This document shows positions 45,697-57,658 of a stretch of DNA of 64,000 nt, in pieces. Numbering within the stretch: the first letter of the stretch is position 1; each line of letters opens with the position of its first letter. A program made the translations under genes and the position numbers. The stretch comes from Dipteronia dyeriana (lineage: Eukaryota > Streptophyta > Magnoliopsida > Sapindales > Sapindaceae). Where the stretch lies: the NCBI GenBank assembly GCA_032871835.1, contig CM065297.1:35411598-35475597 (forward strand), written 5' to 3'. The notes below the pieces were generated by a model. It searched no databases and was not told where the DNA came from. It saw nothing but the letters and a program-made list of their open reading frames with translations.

Positions 45697-48110
45697 TGTT
45701 AGGATTATGCTCGATAGCAAGAGTGTAATATTGTAATTAACAATCTTTTCATATGAAAAAAGTGATTTCTAGTTTAACAAATCTTATAGCATTTATAGTT
45801 TAATTATTATAATTGTCAACAGTAAATAATCATAAGGTCAAGAGACTATGAGAAAAGAAGAATTGTTCATACATCTAGATATGTATGAGGTAGACACAAT
45901 TCTTTAGTTAGTCTTAAATAATATTCACAACTTAAGATAGAAGGTTAGGCACCTTTATCTTGACAAAGTTGTAGATTCTTGTGCTAGCATTTGAGTGGGA
46001 TCAAAAGTGTTATGATGAGTCTAAAATCATCAAAGTGTGATTTCTTTGGACAAAATAATCTAGAGCACTGGGTGCATTGAATAGGATCAAAATGAAATAC
46101 TTTATCTAGAACCGTCAATGGATAAAAGTTTTTATTTGAAGACAATCGGAGAGTCTATCTCAATCGTTAGATAAATGATGGACTTATGGTTGCAAGTGTT
46201 ATCATTTGAGCTATCAATGAGTACAATTATATAGCATAGTCTATCCTCGATAGTTTGGTGGTATTCATTTGTTAATCGATAAAGGACTTCATTTATAGAT
46301 ATGGACATCGTGGCTCTATTTATTGAATGAGAAAAGAATACCATCATATGGATGTTTTGTGGTATTGGATATTAAATCTTAACGTTAAGTTTTTAATAGT
46401 GTCTATTGAAACATGGCTTATGGACAAGTCAAAATATCCAAGTTTAAAATGTGGTCATATAAGTAAATATGGTAACTTGGAGAGCTATAGGCGGTCTATG
46501 AGCTCTTGGCGATTACTGGTATTCTTCACGAGGAAACATTTTCTCCAATAAGGTTGTCTAGGGTATGAATGAGTAACATCAACTTATTCTATCTTTATTT
46601 AAGAGTTCAATTTTAGTTCTTTAGTAGAATGAACTAAAATTAAATAGATCAGACCTAAGTGAATCATTTATTGATTGTGATTGGGTTGTGTCTATCGGAG
46701 CTTAAATATAGATAGCCTGCCAAGATCCCCAATCCATACGAACTTGCATGGATCACTTGATATATTCTACCGGACCAATTTTGGGGTCCATCTATAATTG
46801 TAATAAGGCATGAGAACTTGTTTATTTTTGTAAGAATATGTCTAGTTCATATGTGGACTTTTTATTAAAGTCCAATAGATTTAATAAAATAAGAAAAATA
46901 ATATATGGCTCTTATATATGGTATGGGTGGCAAGGCAATTAAGAATAGCTTAAATATATTATATTATTTTATTATTTTATTAAATGGAAATTAATTAATT
47001 TGTTGATTAATTAATTATTTAATTAAAAGTCAAAATCTTTTTCTTAGTAGGAGATAGTCTCTTAAAACTATACTATTGTTGGTAGTTTAATTAATGTTAA
47101 AGACTATATTTGATAAGTACATAAATAAAAGGAATTATTTATCTAATCAAATTAGAAAGTCCTTAATATGGTTACAAATACACTATTGAGTTGGATTAGG
47201 AGTCTTGGTGTTAGGATAGAATTCCTTTTTGAAAAGGATTCTTAATCACCAAGTAAATCTACCTAAGGAAATGATTCTTAACTACCAAGTAATCTTTCTT
47301 AGGAAAAGAATAAACTCTCCTAATCTATATCAATGAGAAATTCTGCCAGCCCATATGGATATAGGAGAAGTTAGATTTCTTTTTAGATAAGGATTCTTAA
47401 CTACCAAATAAATCCACCTAAGGAAAGGATTCTTGCCAACCAAGTAAATCCTTCTTAGGAAAAGATTTATGATCCTATATATAAGTGTGTGTGATTTTCG
47501 GCCAGCCCTAATGATTCTATGATGATTTTTTCGGCCATGCGTTCAAGAGAGAATTTGGCATAGCAAGAGAGAATTTTGAGAGAAAAATTTAGTTTTTGCT
47601 CTAGATAAAATTCGATCAACTCACAGGTAAAGGGTGTGTGAATTCGGCCTAGAAGAGAAAAAAGAGGAACGTTTTTGTTTCAATAGCATACTAGTATCCT
47701 TTACATCAAAAGGGTTTTGTGTACAACACTGAATAAAGGTTCACACGAGTTTCAATCAAGTTGATTGATAATTCACAAGTGACCGGAAGTTCATGGATTT
47801 TTCTCTTGGAGGATATTTGTAACTAACAAATAAAAGATTTTGCTTTGTCTCCATCCTCAGGTATACAATTTTAAAAAAGGGAGTACACACTCCAAGGTGA
47901 TTCACGTTCATGATTGGATTGGGAGATCTTGCGGAATCAATTAGGCACTTGTTCAATCGTCAAGAGGAAAAGGTACGATACTTTTATATATATCAATTAA
48001 TCTAGGGTTAAGGTTCTCGTTGCATAAAGGGATTTTTTTTTATACGCAGACCATAATTTTCTAATTTTATCACGCTTCTGTTGCTTTTTTTAACCGTTCT
48101 TTTCCCTTCA
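45697..48110 (+). repeat. 5' LTR of copia C
   Basis: 2414 bp, TGTTAGGATTATGCTCG to TTTTCCCTTCA. TATA box TATATATAAG at 47476-47485, followed by the transcribed region. An AT-rich inverted repeat (ttaattaa arms) lies near 46985-47030. It is closely similar to the 3' LTR, with scattered substitutions and small indels. Confidence 0.93.
47476..47485 (+). promoter_or_regulatory. TATA box of copia C
   Basis: TATATATAAG in the LTR on the sense strand; the same position in the 3' LTR reads TATATATATG (about 55060). It likely sets transcription start in the LTR. Confidence 0.6.
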
Positions 48111-48112
48111 AT

Positions 48113-48130
48113 TGGTATCAGAGTCTGGTT
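48113..48130 (+). other. Primer-binding site of copia C
   Basis: TGGTATCAGAGTCTGG begins two bases after the LTR and is complementary to the 3' end of initiator tRNA-Met, the usual primer for plant copia elements. One position (T for C after GAG) departs from the common form. Confidence 0.9.
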
Positions 48131-49482
48131 GTACCCTTGATTAATTGATATATGTGTTCGTGAATCTTTTTCTTTTATTGTATATATGCATGTTTTAGAA
48201 AGAGATGAAACTCTAGGTATTCGCATATATATTTACATTGGAATGTATGGATATATATATGTTATATATATGGTTTGTTATTGCTCAATTTTGATCCTAT
48301 AATTTCAATGTATTTTGTTTTGGTATTGTAACAAGAAGGGTGGTCTATTATCGCCATAATTTCCTTCTTGGTAGTTGCTAAGTTTTTTTTTAATATTTTG
48401 TTGTTGTAATAATAATAAAAAAAAAACTGCAGTATTTTATTATTTAAATTCTTCTGTAATACATTCAAGTTTCGAAGACTCAAAGTTTTGAAGAATTATG
48501 AGCAAACGGAACAAGTTTGGGACCGTGCGAGCCGTAACAACAAACGTGCGTGCGAAGAGCGCGCAACCACGTTTGTTGTGGCATGGGCTGCGCACGGCAG
48601 CCCTTTTGGTAGCCATGGGCTGCGCATGGCAACCCTTTTTGGGTTTGCGGCATGGGCACGCCCATGGGAAAAGGAGGTGTGCAAACCCATGGGAGGTAGC
48701 CGAGGGAGTCCGACAACGAAGGTCGCGTGAATACTTGTTCGCCAGGAAAAGAGTTCTTGTATTCCAACATATATGTAATTTAGTTGTTTTTCTAGGATGG
48801 ACCAAAATTGTAGCTATTTATATTTTTGTAAATATTGCAATGTTTTTCATTATTTGATAACATGTCGTATAGAATAGGAGTTCCACTCATATATCTCTTT
48901 TGGTATGAACATGCATTGAATGGTTTAAGTATCTAAATTGGCATCTAGATAACTTGGTAAATCATTCTTTGGAATTCGATCACACGCCTTAAACAATTGA
49001 GTGGGAGAAGGTGTTTTTGAACACCTACGGCCTCCAAGTTTAGTTGAGCTTTATGTTTCGTGAATAACCTTCCAAGAGGTATTCATGAATGGAATTTATC
49101 AAGATACTTCCTTACAAGGATAGACTAGACAATTAGCCCAAACGATATCTACTCCCAAAGGAGGGATATTCGTGAGGGACTATATTGAACGTCGATAACT
49201 TGGTAACACACTCAATGTGAGTTTATTAATATCCTCCCAAGAGTTCTTGTTAATAAAATCACAAGGCTAAAATTGAAAACATCGGTTGTTATGTTAACAG
49301 TTAGGTGGGACATAGTCCAATTAGTAAATATTGCGAACTCCCAAAGGAGGCGTGACATTTATGGGTGTTGGATCACCATTGAATTTTTACGATTGAATTA
49401 CTTCATTTAATTCAAGATAAATATTCAAAAGTGCTTAATCATGATTATTCACTTATGTAATTTTTGTTATTAAAAAGAAATC
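48131..49482 (+). other. Leader of copia C with GC-rich hairpin block
   Basis: About 1.35 kb of untranslated leader. AT-rich at first, then a sharply GC-rich block at 48520-48725 with hairpins at 48585-48603 (perfect), 48617-48635 (one G-U pair) and 48651-48666 (CATGGGC-AC-GCCCATG). A 119-codon open frame covers the block (48498-48857), and a homologous frame is open in copia B (27217-27399, minus). The rest has no recognisable gene. Confidence 0.75.
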
Positions 49483-50274
49483 ATGACCCCATCCCTAATC
49501 AATATCCTAAAATATAATACTTTAACTGATGATAATTATGTCACATGGAAAAGGAATATTGGGTTGTTGTTACAAACTGAAAAGTATAATTTCACTTTGT
49601 TTATTCCTGAACCACCAAACTAATGAATCTAACTCAGGAAGTAAAAAGATGAGTATCAGTAGTGGAAGTCTTCAAATAAGATGGTTAAATGTACCTTACA
49701 ATATGGCCATCATCTACGACGTGTTGCAACAGCAACATGAAGGAATGGAGACTGCTGCCGATATAATTATGTCTCTAGAGGAGATGTTTGCTATGAGGTC
49801 TAGGATGACTAAGTGAGAAAGGCAGTGATTGCTTTTATGAATCTTAGGACGAAACCTGGACAGGGTGTAAAAGATCACATGATAAAAGTCATAGCACATC
49901 TCAACATTGTTGAACTGAATGGTGATAAAATAGATGGTGAGACCAAAATTGACATGATTGTCAACTCACTATCGGATTCCTTTGATCAATTCAAGTTGGA
50001 CTACACCTTAAATAATAAGGAATACACCTTGCAAGGCCTGATGCAAGATATTCAAAGCACCAAGATAATCCTTGTGAAAGACAAGGGTAAAGAGATTCAT
50101 AAGCTTGGTAAGTTGCTACTGTTAAAGACCCGTAAGAAGGTCAAGAGACAACGGAAGAAAAAGAAACTTGAGCCTTCTTAGAAGGAGACCCAGAAAGTAA
50201 CCAAGATCAAAGTTAAGTGTTTCTTTTGTGGTGAAAAGGGTCAAAGGAATAGACTGAATAAGAATGAATTCAAC
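49483..50274 (+). pseudogene. Copia C gag with truncated zinc knuckle
   Basis: MTPSLINILKYNTLTDDNYV starts at 49483. After frameshifts come MAIIYDVLQQQHEGMETAAD (to 49816), KPGQGVKDHMIKVIAHLNIV, LDYTLNNKEYTLQGLMQD and a lysine-rich tail. The zinc knuckle begins CFFCGEKG but its second half is missing: an in-frame deletion of about 150 bp (relative to copia B) joins it to RLNKNEFNL and removes the protease active site. The same junction is found in copia A. Confidence 0.87.
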
Positions 50275-51300
50275 TTGCATTTAGGCAATAGAGTGTTGGT
50301 GTCTGCTAGTTCAGTGGGAGATATTAGAATTAGTTTAGATTATTATAGGCATTTAGATTTAATAGACGTTTACTTTGTACGTCAATTCAAGAGAAACTTA
50401 ATTTCAGTTTCTTGTTTAAATAAATTTGGTTATACGGTTACTTTTAATAAAGCTTTTATTATTAGTAAGAATGACAAAATTATTTGTAAAGGTACATTGG
50501 AAAACGGTTTATTCTTTTTGTATGGAAATATCTCTCACTTGTTAGACACAGAATCAACGGAACCTAATCATAAAAGAGTAAAATTATCAAAAGATGAAAC
50601 CTACCTATGGCATTTATGCCTTGGTCATATTAACCTTAATAGGATTAAAAGATTGGTATGTGACGGACCTCTAAGTGTCTTAAAGGTTGATGATCTATCA
50701 ACTTGTGAATCTTGTTTGGAAGGTAAAATGACCAAAAGGTCATTTACTACCAAAGGCACAAGAGCCATTGAATGTTTAGTCTTGATACACACTGATTTGT
50801 ATGGACCTATGAGCATTCAAGCTAGAGGTGGATATGAGTACTTCATCACTTTCACGGATGATCACTCAAGATTTGGCTATGTGGATCTCATGAGACATAA
50901 GTCGGATGCTTTTGACATGTTCAAAGCATTTAAAGTTGAAGTAGAAAATCAGCTTGAGAAATGCATAAAAATCTTGAGGTCCGATCATTGTGGAGAATAT
51001 CTATCTGGTGAGTTTCAGTAATATCTTATTGATAATGGAATAATTTCTCAATTTTCTGCACCAGGCACACCTCAACAAAATGGGGTGGCAGAAAGGAGAA
51101 ATAAAACTCTTTTGGATATGGTTAGGTCTATGTTGAGTTATTCAACGATCCCTAGTTCTTTTTGTTGATATGTTTTACAAATTCCCATGTATATTCTAAA
51201 CGATGTACCATCTAAGTCGGTTCCTAAAACACCGCATGAGTTTTGCACCGGGTGAGAGCCTAGTTTACAACACTTAAGGATATTTGGATGTCCTACACAC
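50275..51300 (+). pseudogene. Copia C integrase
   Basis: [20 protein letters not shown], the pre-integrase zinc finger ([31 protein letters not shown]), and the core with [26 protein letters not shown] and [17 protein letters not shown]-to-TAA stop follows at about 51022. GTPQQNGVAERRNKTLLDM continues (51065-51120) with the catalytic E, then LVLQ...[11 protein letters not shown]. The D, D and E positions are preserved but stops break the frame. Confidence 0.88.
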
Positions 51301-52630
51301 GTGTTGAAAGGAAAGATAGAAAAGATGGAGTCCCGTTCAGAAACATGCATATTTGTAGAGTATCCAAAAGGAACAAAAGGATATTATTTTTATAGTCCTT
51401 CAGATCTTAAAGTATTTGTTTCAACAAATGCCAAATTTCTAGAAGAGGACTATATAAATAATTTTGTGCCTAAAAGTAAAATTGTCCTAAATGAGCTTTT
51501 AGGAGATACAATTCCACAAGAGGTTTCGCAACCAAACCCAATTGTAAGTTCCGTACCAATACAAGATCAACAATCTACCATACCTCGTCGTAGTGGGAGG
51601 GTTGTTAGACAACCCGAGAGATACATTGGTCTTGGAGAATCTGTAGAGAATCTTTCTGATGACGATAATCCCTATACGTACAAGAAAGCAATAGAAGATG
51701 TTGATTGTCACCATTAGCAAAAGGAAATGCAATCCGAAATTGAATCTATGTTTAAAAACAAAGTCTGGTCTCTTATAGATTTGCCTAATGGGATAAAACC
51801 CATCAGGTGCAAGTGGGTATACAAGAGGAAAAGAGGAATGGATGGTAAGGTGGAAACCTTTAAAGCTAGATTGGTAGCTAAAGGTTATACACAGAAGGAA
51901 GGTATCGATTATGAAGAAACCTTCTCTCCTGTTGCCATGCTTAAATACATTAGGATACTCTTATCCATTACGGCATCTCTAGAACTAGAGATTTGGCAAA
52001 TGGACGTCAAGACAACTTTCCTTAATGGAGTCTTGACGAAAGCATCTATATGATGCAACAAGAAGGATTCATTGAAAAGGGCTAAGAGGAAAGGGTATGG
52101 AAGTTGCAAAGATTCATATATGGATTGAAGCAAGCATCCAGATCCTAGAACATAAGGTTTGATCAAGCCGTAAAAGGTTTTGGATTCATTCAAAACCTTG
52201 ATGAACCTTATGTGTACAAATGGATTAAAGGCGACAAAGTTGGTTTTCCTAGTTCTTTACGTTGATGATATACTACTCATCGAAAACGATGTAGATTTAT
52301 TGACATCAATAAAAGAATGGTTATCAAAACAATTTTATATGAAGGACTTAGGAGAAGCAAGTCATATTCTTGGTATCCAAGTCATAAGGGATAGAAAGAA
52401 TAGAACGATTGCATTATCGCAAGCTTCATACATAGATAAAATCTAGTCTAGGTTTTCCATGCAAGATTCCAAGAAAGGTATGTTACCTTTCAGACATGGA
52501 ATCAAACTTTTTAAGGAACAAGTTCCTAAGAGTGAGCATGAAGAGCAACTCATGAGTAAGGTTCCATATGCATCGGTAGTTGGAAGTCTTATGTATGCAA
52601 TGCTTTGTACTAGACTGGGTATTTAATTTG
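51301..52630 (+). pseudogene. Copia C reverse transcriptase
   Basis: C-terminal integrase region VFVSTNAKFLEEDYINNFVP and RRSGRVVRQPERYIGLGE, then RT with [39 protein letters not shown] and [11 protein letters not shown] (51727-52053). The palm has an intact YVDD at 52258-52269 in LVLYVDDILLIENDVDLL and is followed by MKDLGEASHILGIQVIRDRK. Breaks lie at 52053, 52085 and 52446. Catalytic residues survive but the frame does not. Confidence 0.88.
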
Positions 52631-53244
52631 TTGTGGGCATAGTTAGCAGGTTTCAATCGAAGCCTGGTCCTGATCACTGGACGGCAGTCAAACTTATTTT
52701 CAAGTATCTTAGAAGAACGAGAGTTTATATGCTTGTATACTCTAGAGGGGATTTAATTCCCGTTGGGTATACAGATTCTGATTTTTTGTCAGATTCTGAC
52801 TCTAGGAGATCAACATCAGGATCTGTGTTTACTATTGGATAAGGGGTAGTCATATGGAGGAGTATCAAGCAATCTTATATTACCGATTCCACCATGGAAG
52901 CCGAGTATGTAGCCGCATGCGAGGCTGCTAAAGAAGCTGTCTGGCTCCGCCAATTCCTGATTGACTTGGAAGTGGTTTCTTATGCGAATAAGCAGATCAC
53001 TATCTATTGTGACAATAGTGGAGCAGTGGCTAATTCGAGAGAACCAAGAAGTCATATGAGAGGGAAACACAATAAAAGAAAGTATCACCTTTTAAGGGAA
53101 ATTATGCATAGGGGTGATGTGACGATTACCAAGATCGCGTCAACAGAAAATCTAGCGGATCCCTTTACAAAGGATCTTCCTCAAAAGAGTTTTGATGGGC
53201 ATCTAGAGAACATGGGGATGAAAGATATGACACATTCATTATAG
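52631..53244 (+). pseudogene. Copia C RNase H
   Basis: RNase H would remove the RNA strand during reverse transcription. VSRFQSKPGPDHWTAVKLIF and VGYTDSDFLSDSDSRRSTSG, then, after a stop near 52841, MEAEYVAACEAAKEAVWLRQ, QITIYCDNSGAVAN, HLLREIMHRGDV and NLADPFTKDLPQKSF, ending at 53244. The residues D (GYTDSD), E (MEAEY) and D (YCDNSGA) are present. Confidence 0.88.
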
Positions 53245-53272
53245 AGCAAGTGGGATAGAGCAAGTGGGAGAT
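53245..53272 (+). other. Duplicated polypurine tract of copia C
   Basis: The purine-rich unit tagagcaagtggga occurs twice in tandem just before the 3' LTR; the cognate site in copia B (22564-22580) has it once. Confidence 0.8.
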
Positions 53273-55688
53273 TATTAGGATTATACTCGATAACAAGAGT
53301 GTAATATTGTAATTAACAATCTTTTCATATGAATAAAGTGATTTCAAGTTTAACAAATCTTATAGCATTTATAGTTTAATTATTATAATTGTCAACAGTA
53401 AATAATCATAAGGTCAAGAAACTATGAGAAAAGAAGAATTGTTCATACATCTAGATATGTATGAGGTATACACAATTCTTTAGTTAGTCTTAAATAATAT
53501 TCACAACTTAAGATAGAAGGTTGGCCGCCTTTATCTTGACAAAGTTGTAGATTCTTTTGCTAGCATTTGAGTGGGATCAAATGTGTTATGATGAGTCTAA
53601 AATCATCAAAGTGTGGTGCCTTTGGGCAAAAGAATCTAGTGCACTGGGTGCATTGAATAGGATCAAAATGAAATAATTTATCTAGAACCGTCAATGGATA
53701 AAAGTTTTCATTTGAAGACAATCGGAGAGTCTATCTTAATCCTGAGATAAATGATGGATTTATGGTTGCAAGTGTTATCATTTGAGCTATCAATGAGTAC
53801 GATTATATAGCATAGTCTATCCTCGATAGTTTTGTGGTATTCATTTGTTAATCGATAGAGGACTTCATTCATAGATATGGACATTGTGGCTCCAATTATG
53901 AAATGAGAGTAGAATATCATCGTAAGCATTTTTTAAGGTATTGGATATTAAATCTTAACGTTAAGTTTTCAATATTGTCTATTGAAACATGACTTCTAGA
54001 CAAGTCAAAATATCCAACTTCAAAATGTGGTCATATGAGTAAATATGGTAACTTGGAGAGCTATATGCCTTCCATGAGCTCTTGGTGATTATTGATACTC
54101 TTCACGATGATACACTTTCACCAATAAGGTTGTCTAGGGTATGAATGCAAAATATTAACTTATTCTATCTTTATTTAAGAGTTCAATTTTAGTTCTTTAG
54201 TGGAATGAACTAAAATTAAATAGATCGACCTAAGTAAATCATTTATTGATTGTGATTGGGTTGTGTCTATTGGAGCTTAAATTTAGATAGCCCGCCAATA
54301 TCCCTAATCTATACGAACTTGAATGGATCACTTGATATATTCTACCGGACCAATTTAGGGGTCCATCTAGAATTGTAATAAGGGATGAGAACTTGTTTCT
54401 TTTTGTAAGAATAGGTCTAGTTCACATGTTGACTTTTTATTAAGGTCCAATGGATTTAATAAAATACGAAAAAAATATATGGCCCTTATATATGGTATGG
54501 GTGGCAAGGCTATTAAGAATAGCTTAAATATATTATTTTATTTTATTATTTAATTAAATGGAAATTAATTAATTTGTTGATTAATTAATTATTTAATTAA
54601 AAGTCAAAATCTTTTTTCTAGTAGGAGATAGTCTCCTAAAACTATACTATTGTTAGTAGTATAGTTAATGTTAAAGACTACATTTGATAAGTACATAAAT
54701 AAAAGAAATTATTTATCTAATCAAATTAGAAAGTCCTTAAAATGGTTACAAATACACTATTGAGTTGGATTAGGAGTCTTGGTGTTAGGATAGAATTCCT
54801 TTTTGAAAAGGATTCTTAACCACCAAGTAAATCTACCTAAGAAAAGGATTCTTAACTACCATGTAATCCTTCTTAGGAAAAGAATAAACTCTCCTAATCT
54901 ATATCAACGAGAAATTTGGCCAGCCCATATGGATATAGGAGAAGTTAGATTTCCTTTTAGATAAGGATTCTTAACTACCAAATAAATCCACCTAAGGAAA
55001 GGATTATTGCCAACCAAGTAAATCCTTCTTAGGAAAGGATAGAAAGGATTTATGATCCTATATATATGTGTGTGTGATTTTCAGCCAGCCCTAATGATTC
55101 TATTATGATTTTTTCAGCCATGCTAGTTAATTTTCAAGAGAGAATTTGGCATAGCAAGAGAGAATTTTGAGGGAGAAAAATTTAGTTTTTGCTCTAGACA
55201 AAATTCGATCAACTCATAGATAAAGAGTGTGTGAATTCGACCTAGTAGAAAAAAAAAGGGGAACGTTTTTGTTTTCAATAGTATAGTAGTATCCTTTACA
55301 TCAAAAGGGTTTTGTGTACAACATTGAATCAAGGTTCATGCAAGTTTCAATCAAGTTAATTGATAATTCACAAGTGACCGGACGTTCTTGGATTTTTCTC
55401 TTGTAGGATATTTGTAACTAACAAAGAAAAGATTTTGCTTTGTCTCCATCCTTAGGTATACAATTAAAAGAAAGGGAGCCCACACTCCAAGGTGATTCAC
55501 GCTCTTGAATCAATTCGGCACTTGTTCAATCGTCATGAGGAAAAGGTACTATACTTTTATATATATATCAATTAATCTAGGGTTAAGGTTCTCGTTGCAT
55601 AAGAGGGAATTTTTTTTATATATGCAAACCATAATTTTCTAATTTTCTCACGCTTCGGTTACGTTTTTGAACCATTCTTTTCCCTTCA
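53273..55688 (+). repeat. 3' LTR of copia C
   Basis: 2416 bp, starts TATTAGGATTATACTCG (TG changed to TA), ends TTTTCCCTTCA. It aligns end to end with 45697-48110. Confidence 0.93.
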
Positions 55689-56218
55689 ATATGTCAACTA
55701 ACATTGGCTGTTTTATGATCTATGTCAACTAAGATTGATTGCTTTTGTGATTTATATATATTTGGTTTTGATATGTGTAAATTTTAACTCTTCATAAACA
55801 AAATTAAGAAAAATATTTTTATCAATTTTCTTATTGTTTCGATTACTTATATATTCATGATAATATAATAAGTTTAAAAAACTATAAAAAAACCTTATAA
55901 TATTTAAACTTGATGTTAATAAGAAATTTATGCATTTGTATGTTAGAAACAAAATGCACCAGCTAATCACAAAAGGGTAATATAGTAAATTTACAATTAT
56001 ATATCAATCTATCCCTTCAACTCTCATTTCAATACCAAACAAATGAATGAAGACTTATTTTCCATCCTTCTTAACTTACCAAACAACATGAAGGATATAT
56101 GTTATCCTCTCCATCACTCCTACTCTCTCTCATTTTTAATTCATCAATCCCTCATACTTTCTCTCTCTGTCGCCAAACATAGTGTAAAAGACTAATCAAC
56201 CGTTAACATAACGAGAAG
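55689..56218. other. Spacer: remainder of the duplication and AT-rich sequence
   Basis: Starts with the interrupted 136-bp unit (to about 55750), then AT-rich sequence and a (CT)-rich stretch 56110-56170. I see no gene. It may be the rest of the Harbinger-type element whose Myb-like part lies at 44994-45460. Confidence 0.4.
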
Positions 56219-56489
56219 TAGAACTGGCAAAATTGACCCGTAACCCGCTTACCCGAAACTAACCTGAGGTCAATAAACGGGTTGAGTTGGATCCGAAACG
56301 GTTCAGGTTGTAATCGGGTCAACCCGTTTATTATACGGGTCGTGTCGGGTTTGGATAAACGGGTTCGTGGATGACCCGTTTAACCTGTATAGTTTTATAG
56401 ATAGATTTTTAATTATTATTATTACAAGGGTTAAAAATAAATTTTAACATACTATATAAACATTCTTTTAACACAAACCCTAACCCTAT

Positions 56490-56925
56490 CAATTGCTCAT
56501 TGAGTCATTGCCTTCAGCCCCTCAGCCCCTCAGCCAGTCAGCCCCTCACCCTAACTTCCTAACACTTTCAATCACTCACCCTCTGAGACTCAGAGTCTCA
56601 GTCGTTCACTCTCCTACGTCGTCGTCAACCTGTCATCACCTCCCACGTAGTACTCATCGTCCCTTACTTGTCATCATTGTCATCGTCATCGTCTCTCACC
56701 TGTCATCGTCATCGTCATCGTTGTCCTTCACCTGTCATCGCCATCGTCGTCCCTCACCTATCGTCGTTGTCATTGTCCCTCATCTATCACTCGCCTTCTA
56801 TCACTCTCCGACGGTGACAGATCACCAATGACAGATCGCCAGTCACCTTCTATCACTCTCCGACTCTCCCACGTCGTCGTCATCATCATCGTCATCGTCA
56901 TCGTTGTCATCGTCAGAAGTTAGAA
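56490..56925 (+). repeat. Trinucleotide-rich region (cgtcat)n
   Basis: Imperfect 'cgtcatcgt' runs at about 56609-56790 and 56870-56925, with a repeated 'cttctatcactctccgac' block (56799 and 56846). The 112-codon frame over it is low-complexity Ser/His and I do not call it a gene. Confidence 0.75.
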
Positions 56926-57062
56926 CTGCTTGGTTGGTCGTCCTCCCTTACCTGTAGACAGGCTGTCGTCTCCCTCACCGGCTACTAAGATTTTTAAGCG
57001 GTAATTCCATATGACATTTATTTTATGGAATTTTTTAGGGTTTGAAACGGAATCGAAATGTT

Positions 57063-57436
57063 GTTTGAATCTGGAATTGTTTTTGTGTTTGTGGGTTTGG
57101 ACTATTTGAATATGGCATTTCTTTTTGTTTTTGAATCTGGAATTTTTTAGGCAGTCCTGCAAGAGTCTCTGTTGTTTGAATCTGGAATTGTTTTTATGTT
57201 TGTGGGTTTGAACTGTTTGAATATGGCATTTCTTTTTGTTTTTGAATCTGGAATTTTTTAGGCAGTCCTCTAACAGTCTCAGTTGTTTGAATGTTGTTTG
57301 AATCTGGAATTGTTTTTGTGTTTATGGGTTTGGACTGTTTGAATATGGCATTTCTTTTTGTTTTTGAATCTCGAATTTTTTAGGCAGTCCTGCAAGAGTC
57401 TCAATTGTTTGAATGTTGTTTGAATCTGGAATTGTT
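57063..57436. repeat. 111-122 bp tandem repeats upstream of the hAT gene
   Basis: Units begin gtttgaatctggaattg at 57063, 57174, 57296 and 57418 (spacing 111, 122, 122; the longer units add an 11-bp gtttgaatgtt). The last unit is partial. They lie in the 5' untranslated or intronic part of the hAT element; a splice-acceptor-like TGTTTTCCAG precedes the ATG at 57659. Confidence 0.88.
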
Positions 57437-57658
57437 GCATGAATTTTTGCAAGAGCACGGTCTAAATCAGTGCTGCTCTTGGTGGTTAATGAATTTTGAC
57501 AATAATTTTTTGGACTGTTTTGTTTAGTGAAATGGAAAAGTTTTCAAGACATTAGTTTAGTAACTTTGTAGACTTACAAAATTATGGCTTGGTAAGTCTT
57601 GGTAATTCTTGAATTGTGCTACATTTATAATTTTATATATTGTTTTCCAGCAAAATCT

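Larger units (their letters stand above)
45697..55688 (+). mobile_element. Copia copy C, full-length
   Basis: A 9992-bp element with two LTRs (45697-48110 and 53273-55688), a primer-binding site, leader, gag-pol and polypurine tract. The flanks AAATG (45692-45696) and ATATG (55689-55693) are an imperfect 5-bp target duplication. The internal region is defective: it lacks the zinc-knuckle end and protease active site, and carries several frameshifts and stops. It is the best copy for defining family boundaries. Confidence 0.93.

Noticed and set aside
48113..48130. tRNA-like sequence TGGTATCAGAGT
   Set aside because: It is the primer-binding site complementary to initiator tRNA-Met, not a tRNA gene; no cloverleaf surrounds it.
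56493..56831. 112-codon open frame on the plus strand
   Set aside because: Low-complexity translation of (cgtcat)n and related repeats; no domain and no conservation visible.
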